From positions 40,634,290-40,698,289 of the forward strand of contig OZ026625.1 of the NCBI GenBank assembly GCA_964020975.1: 64,000 nt of DNA, written 5' to 3'. Within the stretch, counting starts at the first letter, position 1; each line of letters starts with the position of its first letter. The stretch comes from Hermodice carunculata (taxonomy: Eukaryota > Annelida > Polychaeta > Eunicida > Amphinomidae). A program made the translations under genes and the position numbers. This document shows positions 27,401-35,450 of this stretch, piece after piece. Below the pieces are notes generated by a model, which was given only the letters and a program-made list of their open reading frames with translations, was not told where the DNA came from and made no database searches.

Positions 27401-28499
27401 ATTTTATTTAGAACCGAACTTTTGAGGCACCCTATGTGGTCCTTATCCGCGTTGACAAATTGCCCTCTTTAGATCAAACAGCCCTGCCCTCGTGAAAACC
27501 CGTAGAGACCACAGGTAATGTTAAACTTCCACACGTACACACGTTTGTGGTACATTTGGTATTGTTCCCCTTATTCTCTATCAAAATATTGAATTTAGTG
27601 TCTTTTTCGCAAGTGCTTGGTCAATGGCCATGTAAAATAGGTCAAAGTCACACAGCATGATATTACAAAATTGGACAGTTGGCATTGTGCATACTTGGTG
27701 TCAGTTTTGCAGATTCATCTTAATTAAACCAAAATAATGAGTAAATGTATAACCAAAATAATGAGTGGCTGTTGGATTTGATCACCCTATGGGTGACCTC
27801 ATCCAACAATAAATACAGCAACTCCAACCTAGCCCTGTGCCCAAGTCTCCAGAGTGCCCCCAGCTGACAGGACAGTAAATCCAGTCCCCACTGGGGACAC
27901 CTCATCACCACTACAGAATCACTCCCATGAAGTATGTAGACACACTGGCGACATTACTATCTACCGTGCCCCATGCAGACCTTGGACCCAGACCCTCCCT
28001 CTCTCTGGAGGCCACTGCTCCCACACAAAGCTCCAGGTTGCAAGGAATGGCCCAAACTGGAGCCACCATCACCACAGCAAACAACTAGCAATACAACCTC
28101 AAGCTTTAACATTTTAGTTTTAACTCTTTCAGTGCCAATCATGTCAGAAGTCAATCTACCTAAGTCTGAACTGTCATTAGGATCCCAGATTCTCATTTAT
28201 CATAAAAAGACCTTTCGTTCAGGTACAAGTATGCTTATGGTTCCAGAGAGAATACCCCAGGTCAACAGCTTTTCTCACCAGGCATTGGGCACATTGCGCC
28301 CAACACAAGCTGGGAAAAGCTGGTGACTCAGTCCAGAATTTGGCATTGAAAAGTTTAATAAGTGATATGAATGAATGCAGACACTCTAAGGGGTCTTTAA
28401 TGCAAACTATGATTCCCACTTAAAGACTTGGGGGGGGGGGGGGGGGGAGAAGGGGCCATACTGTATATGTATACATATACATACATATGTATATATATA

Positions 28500-28562
<63 letters not shown>

Positions 28563-31500
28563 GATGTATAGCAGAATCAAGGTTGCCCTAAACACAAGTA
28601 CTCCTTAAAGTTATTTAGGTATTACACATAAAGTGTGTTTCATTGCTAAAAATACATGTAAAATATGTACCAAATTACAGCATGGTGACTGATGTATCAC
28701 AAGTCGGGCCACACCTCAGGCAATTAAAAAAATCACTCACAACATGTTATTTCCAGATAGCAAATGGAATATTTATATATCTTTGACATGTTTCAGTGCA
28801 TATTAATTTACTAATGTCATCAACGATGAGGAATAAGAATTTATCTTCACATAGAACATTGAGGAAAGTGTCTCTGGAGCTTCATATTTAATTAATATCC
28901 AGGTGCTGTGTATTTGCCACAGTTAACCAAAAGATGCATTTTATGTGCTGCACAGGTCTGTGTTTTGTCTGGGCAGGTCCTGTTTTCTACTTGTGTCCCA
29001 CTGTGCCTACCACAGAGTTCTCCCCAGAGCCCTACACCCATTCAAATTTGTGATCCTGAAATTAGGGCTGTGACTTAGGCTTCCATTTATAAGGTTTAGG
29101 AAGATAGGGCTGTAATTCTTGAAATTTGCACAAATTTGGTTAAATATGGAAATCCCACTACACTGCTAGGATTTTCTGGGGAAAACCCTGCTACCAGCTT
29201 CTATTTTCAAGTTGATGGCACTAATCTATGATTCAGTGAACTGTTTGCATCTATCCTGGGGAATATTCATTTTTAAACATTCTTTTCATTCAAAACCTGT
29301 GTTTATATTAAAATCACAATATTAATGAATGTGCCATTCATATGACTGTGTCATACATCTGCTGTTTAACTTCAGGTTAACAAAATGGATTACAATCTTG
29401 AAATAAACTGCCTTGGAACAGTTTCATTTGTACATGTACACTGTATGCATGTCACTTTTAATATCAAATCAAAGTCTGATGAATATAACTCAATTTTATT
29501 TTAATTTTATCAGGTATATAATGAAGTAACCAGTCTTCATACATCTAAAATCCTATTGAAGGCAATTACCACAATTTTAATTACATTCGGTTAAACATAT
29601 TTTATTCCATGAAATAAACAATTGGCCGACAGGCTCACAAGCCTATATTAGGGCTTCTCACTTTCCTTGTGGCTGTGCAAGTCCAAATACAATTTTTGGC
29701 CCCACTGAACAAGGATGGGTCAATCACTCATATTTTATACCATGTATGTTTCAAATGGTCAAAGTGTACCTTATGTCTTTGCTTTCTTCACACTAGTCAT
29801 CAGTCTCTAGAACAGTGACCAAATTACTTTTTATAATATTCATCGTACCACAGATTTTTTTTATAAAACTCTCCCCTTCCCTGCCTTCCTTGTGAAAATA
29901 TGTATATATACCTTCCTTCCTTCCTGTAAATCCATTTTCCTGGTGATTAATAAACTTCTCACTCGTGTTTCCAAATTAACGGCAAACATTACAAGATCAA
30001 ATCACCTGATGACATTACAAGCGTAACAGTTTGGAATAACATGTATCCGAGTACATGTACTGGTTAATAAAATGCATGGGGCCTTCATGCTCATAAAATC
30101 TTTCACACGGCATTGCCAATAGGTCTGCATAATATGTATTCAGACATATTTGACCTTGCTTCGAAACAGACTTAGTTCATATCCTGGACAGGATAGTATC
30201 TATGATAATCAATAGAAATCACATCACCAAAGAGACGGCAATTACCTTGATTACCTTACCACATGTTAATGCCATTTGTCACTGATAACTCTGGACAGGT
30301 CTCTGCTTTGAAGCTAATGTTGTACTGCTGCAAGACTTCATTTCAAAGGCAATAAACACATAAAAAATAAAACTAAAAAAATTTTTAAACAATGAAAAAA
30401 AAAGCAGTACAAGTCTTTAACAAGAGGCCTACGCCCAGTGCTCTGCTGACCACCATCACAACCCACCCCCAACATTTTCTGAAATGTATTCAATTCACAA
30501 CATTGAAATATTTTAAGATTAGCAATATCAAACTTCCACATGATATACAATTTTGTGATAGATACATGTACATTTTGTATAATTCGCCTTATTCTTTTTC
30601 AAAAGACATTTTCTTCTTTGACCTTTACAGGCCTGCTGACCTCACAAAAACAGATCAAGGTCACTGATATAATATAACATACTATCACTGGACATATGGT
30701 CTATATATCCTATAAACTTGGCACGTCTAATCCCATTATTTTTCAAGATATGGTATTTTATATCTTAAAATATATTTTGGCTCATAATTTCCATCAAATT
30801 ATAGGTGGTTCCGCAAGTGTCATACACAACTTGGACTTTGGGCTCCTACACAACCCCACTAAATGTCATGATTTATCAAACATTAAGGATGCTACAGTGG
30901 TCACAAGATTTTCTCATTTTTGACCCATATACATGCAGTGTTCTCCACAAGGGGTTTTAACTGGGTGGCCCACCCAGTTACAATTGAAGGCCACCCAGTC
31001 AACGTCACTGCCACCCGGCAAAAATTTACCTTTACCAGCGCCTGGTTAAAATTGCGAGCACATGGTAATATATTTTGCAAACATATGAGGCTTTAATATG
31101 TCTATTCTATGTTTGTCTTGTGTTGTAAAGTGTCGACAGATTGTCAGTACTGTAGTAAGTTTCATTTCCCACAGTTTCAATTGCTAATTATGTTTACCTA
31201 GTGTTCTTTCAGTAAGATAGCGTTGTCCTGAACGACTGTCCTGACCATAATTTATGATAATCAGCCATGCGGCTGTACGCGCATGCAGGACCCCCCTAGC
31301 AGCCCTTCGGCCGCGCGCAATGGCACGCACCTGCCATTGTCACCAAAGGTACCACCCAGTTTGAATTTTTTCCTGTGGAGAACACTGACATATATTACAT
31401 AATGCTGCAGGTGGTGCCACCAATATCAAAATCAACCTAGGTTTTCATACACTTGATAAGTCCTGAAAGTTATAGGGGCTATCTTAAAATCTGTGGACTG

Positions 31501-34500
31501 TATCGGGCTCACAAGCAACAAGTTTACAGACAGAAAAATGGACAGACAGACATAATTGATCTTGTATGTCTTTGGTCAGCAGAGCTAAAAACTCATTTTA
31601 TGTACATATATGTATTTAACAGCAAGAGTTTGAAAAATTCATGGATACTGATAAGAATGACATATACATGTACTTAACAGCAAGAGTTTTGAAAATTTAT
31701 GGATACTGATCTGATAAGAACGTCTCAATGTGATAAGAGTTTGTGTAAATAAACAGACAGTAGAGAAATGGATGTATGACCATACTATTTTTGCATTCTT
31801 TTTAAAAAAATACGTGGTAACAATCTTTAATTTTTGATGCACATTAATCTCTATCAACTAAACTTGTTTCTCGCAATGTCTTAACATAATGCACATTTAC
31901 CTAATATAATTATGTACACATGTCCCGGACCATTTCGGCTTTGCAATAAAACTGACCTGAAATTAAGAATGCCCAACAAATACACTGAATTCATCTTTTT
32001 ATTTAATGCCTACATTCTCTTGCAGGGGAGTGACATTGTTTTAAGGCTATCAATCAAGACAAATGGTACAGTGTCCTACTGGTATCTTCCATGTGGAGCA
32101 ATTTGACAGGGGGGGGGGGGGAAGCAATATTTACTCTGGTTGTGTAGAATGGCATGACATCACTGGGGCAGAGTTCACCTACCCAAACATATGGCCCTGA
32201 TCCTGGTTACCAAGTTCACAGTAGTGGCAATAAATAATAATAAAAAACAATAACAGTGCATTGGTTTTGACCCATGACCAAACAATTCAGTTTATCAAAA
32301 GTTTCAAAGCAGAAACCTAATAGCCTTCTCCAAGAAATGGTCTTTGTGAATCATGGTCCACACTTCATAGACTCTCCGTTGCCCCAGTGAAGGAAAATAG
32401 CATCAAGTTTTGAACAATTTAAGACATACTTTCCAAACAGCAGCAACACAGATTGAAAACATAATGGGCCGTACCTCATAACCCCTGGACTGCCAGGTCT
32501 ATCCCTTGACATACAGCAACCAATAATACAAAAAGCATGACCCTCGCATGGGGTGAAGCTCACGGTTTTTCAAACTTGTTAGTCTTAATGGGTGATAAAG
32601 TGTCAACGTTTCAAGTGATCCTAGCTTGTCGAGTTCAACAGATATTGCACACTCAAAATTTAGAGATATTCAACTTTTTAAGTTGGGTCAAAGTTGCTCT
32701 CCTTCAAAATCAATGTAAACTCTTGCAACAGTGATTAACTGTAAAAGCATAATTTTGAACCTGACTTCTCTGGTTATACGTTGACCTATAAGTTGTATAA
32801 GGGTCATCAACTGTAACCACATCTACTTGGTTCTTAAGATATTATGTGCAAGAAATTCAAGGAGAGCTGACCTTGGTAACCTTGAAATTCGGTAAAGGTC
32901 ATTGTCCTTTCAACATGACACTTTTGATGGGTGATCAACTGTTCAATTTTCATGAACCTAGCTCATCTGGTTCTCGTGATGTTGTTACATGTGCAAGAAA
33001 TTCAGGAGACTAGAGCGGACACATGCACATACAGATGCAGACTACAGTGGTACCTGCTGTATTCAGCCACTGCCATGACAGGCTATCTGCTCCTTGTGGC
33101 CACATTTTGCCTGGCTACGAGAGTCAACTTCTTCCTGATTTTTTTTTATATATGCTTACAGGTCACCTGCTGTATTGGAATAAGCCCATGGTCTACTCTT
33201 TTAAGGCTGATGTGTCCGTTGAATCAGACATTCCAAGTTGAACTGCGGCATTACGACCTCAATATTGTTTAAATACATGTATATTACAGTCCAACCTCTG
33301 TTGCAGGGTGTGCATCACCAGGTAAGTTGACAGACTTGTCTGGAAATGCATCAACATTGACAAGAACAAATTCAAAAGAAAAAAAAAAAATAATTAAGCT
33401 ATGTTGCACACACCTATCAATGCAGAGTTCAAGATTGTGCAATCAAGCTGGGCCACAGATTTGATGGGCCATTGACTCCATTAATCACATGTTGCTTTTG
33501 GTGGAGATATTGCAACCTGGTCTCCAAGCAAAACAGATACCTTCCATACTCTGCAATATTTCTGTGGACATTTGCAGATCTGTCCTTTTATGTCAGCTGT
33601 AAACATTATTGTATACACACCGACACTTTGTAAATGGACGTTGCATGGTATGATACTGTGATTTCTGTTACCTGTTGGGCTGATACCATTATTGAAATCA
33701 TCGATCACAAGCTGGCCATGAAACAGAACCAGATTTTCATATCTTTCATCGACATGATCTGTCACCATTGGGTGTTTGCAGTGTAACCAGGTCTGAAACT
33801 TGTGCATGTTTCATGACACCACGACAGAAATCAATCAGTCCCACAATGATGAGAATGCTCTATGGGTTGCTCGAGTAATGGATAGGCAAAGTTTAATTTG
33901 TAAATATATACAAACAGTGGTCCCTGTCTTGAGAGACCACTGCAATGAGTGACCACCTGCCTAGGAAGACCATCTTTTGAACATATTTAAAGTGTGTGTA
34001 TCAACACACTTTTCTGTTTTTCCTAAAATTCTTTCTTTCTTTCTTGACCAGTGAATTTGTCTGACACTTTTCTCGAACACTACTATACATACAAACTCCA
34101 AACTTGGCATGATTATCCAGTAGGAGTTGGGCCTTTTTATACAGAGGAATGAAGATGTTTAAAATTATGCAAATTAGGGGCATTTGAAATTTTGAATATC
34201 TTTAAAAGTATAATAGATAGAAATGTCATTGGTGTATTTATTTCAGTTTTTATAGAAGATTTAGCTTAACCTGTGCTTATCCTTAAGCCATGTAACCCCA
34301 GGATTGGCAGGCGGCTGTGTTGCTTGATGGGCTGTTTCCAAACACATGCCCACTGGTCCAAGCTATGGCATAACAGCTAAATATATCTTCTCTTAGACTG
34401 TACTGATTTATAATCGAGAAAATGCTGCCAAATTTCACCAGAATAGGTAATATATACAAAATTTACACACACAAAAAAAAAAAAACAAACAAACAAAAAA

Positions 34501-35363
34501 AAAAAAATACCCCCCCCCCAAAAAAACAACATAAAAATGTCAGCAAAAGAGCCACACTGGCTATGGCATTACTTTAAGTTCTTTGATATATAATTTCAGT
34601 GCTCAAAAACATTGAGGAAATATGGAGTACCAGTGACCACAAGGTGTGATGCTTAAGTTGCTGAGCAAAATCAACATGTTGCTCAATTTTGGCAATGCCC
34701 GTAGAGTGTACATGTACCTAATAAAGGTCAATCTTTCGTAATATGTTATTAACCCTTTCCTAGTTAGAAAAAGATAGAGTCAGCACCTTCCCTTGGTAGT
34801 GGCTGGGTCTATTACACCCAACTTGTGGAGAGAAAGCTGTTGACCCCGGGCATGCCATCAGGATAGACTCACTTGGCCTATAAGTTTCATTCAGTGTTTT
34901 ATGATAATAACAAAAATTATGTGCAAACATTACAGCATGGGACATTTTTCACTCAGGTAGTTTTGGGTAATTTGAGCATTTTACAGTTAAAGCGTTGCAT
35001 AATATTGTTGATTGGAGTCAGCCATTCTGAGCTGGCAATAGCCATTGGCCAATCTGCAAGAGGCTAACAGAAATTGGAGGTGGCTAAAAGAACCTTCATC
35101 TTTTAGCCAAAATTGCTAAGGATTTTTTTTTGGGGGGGGGGGGGGGTGTTATTGAGTGACTGACATTAAATGATTGCCGTAGTGCATGGAACAAATTAAA
35201 CCGATAAGAGCACGCAAAAATTCAAGTCCTTTAGCGACATTTGCACTAAAATTTTTCCAATTTCTTTAAAATTCTACCACTGGGCAAGTTACAAATTTTT
35301 GTTCATGTCAAGTCCTCTTCGAGTCTTGCTATAGTTTGATATAAAGTTTGAATTTTCCAGCAG

Positions 35364-35450
<87 letters not shown>

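Noticed and set aside
33481-33807. 108-codon minus-strand ORF as a gene
   Set aside because: No recognised domain, composition close to that of the surrounding intron, no splice or promoter context; kept only as a mention under intron 1.
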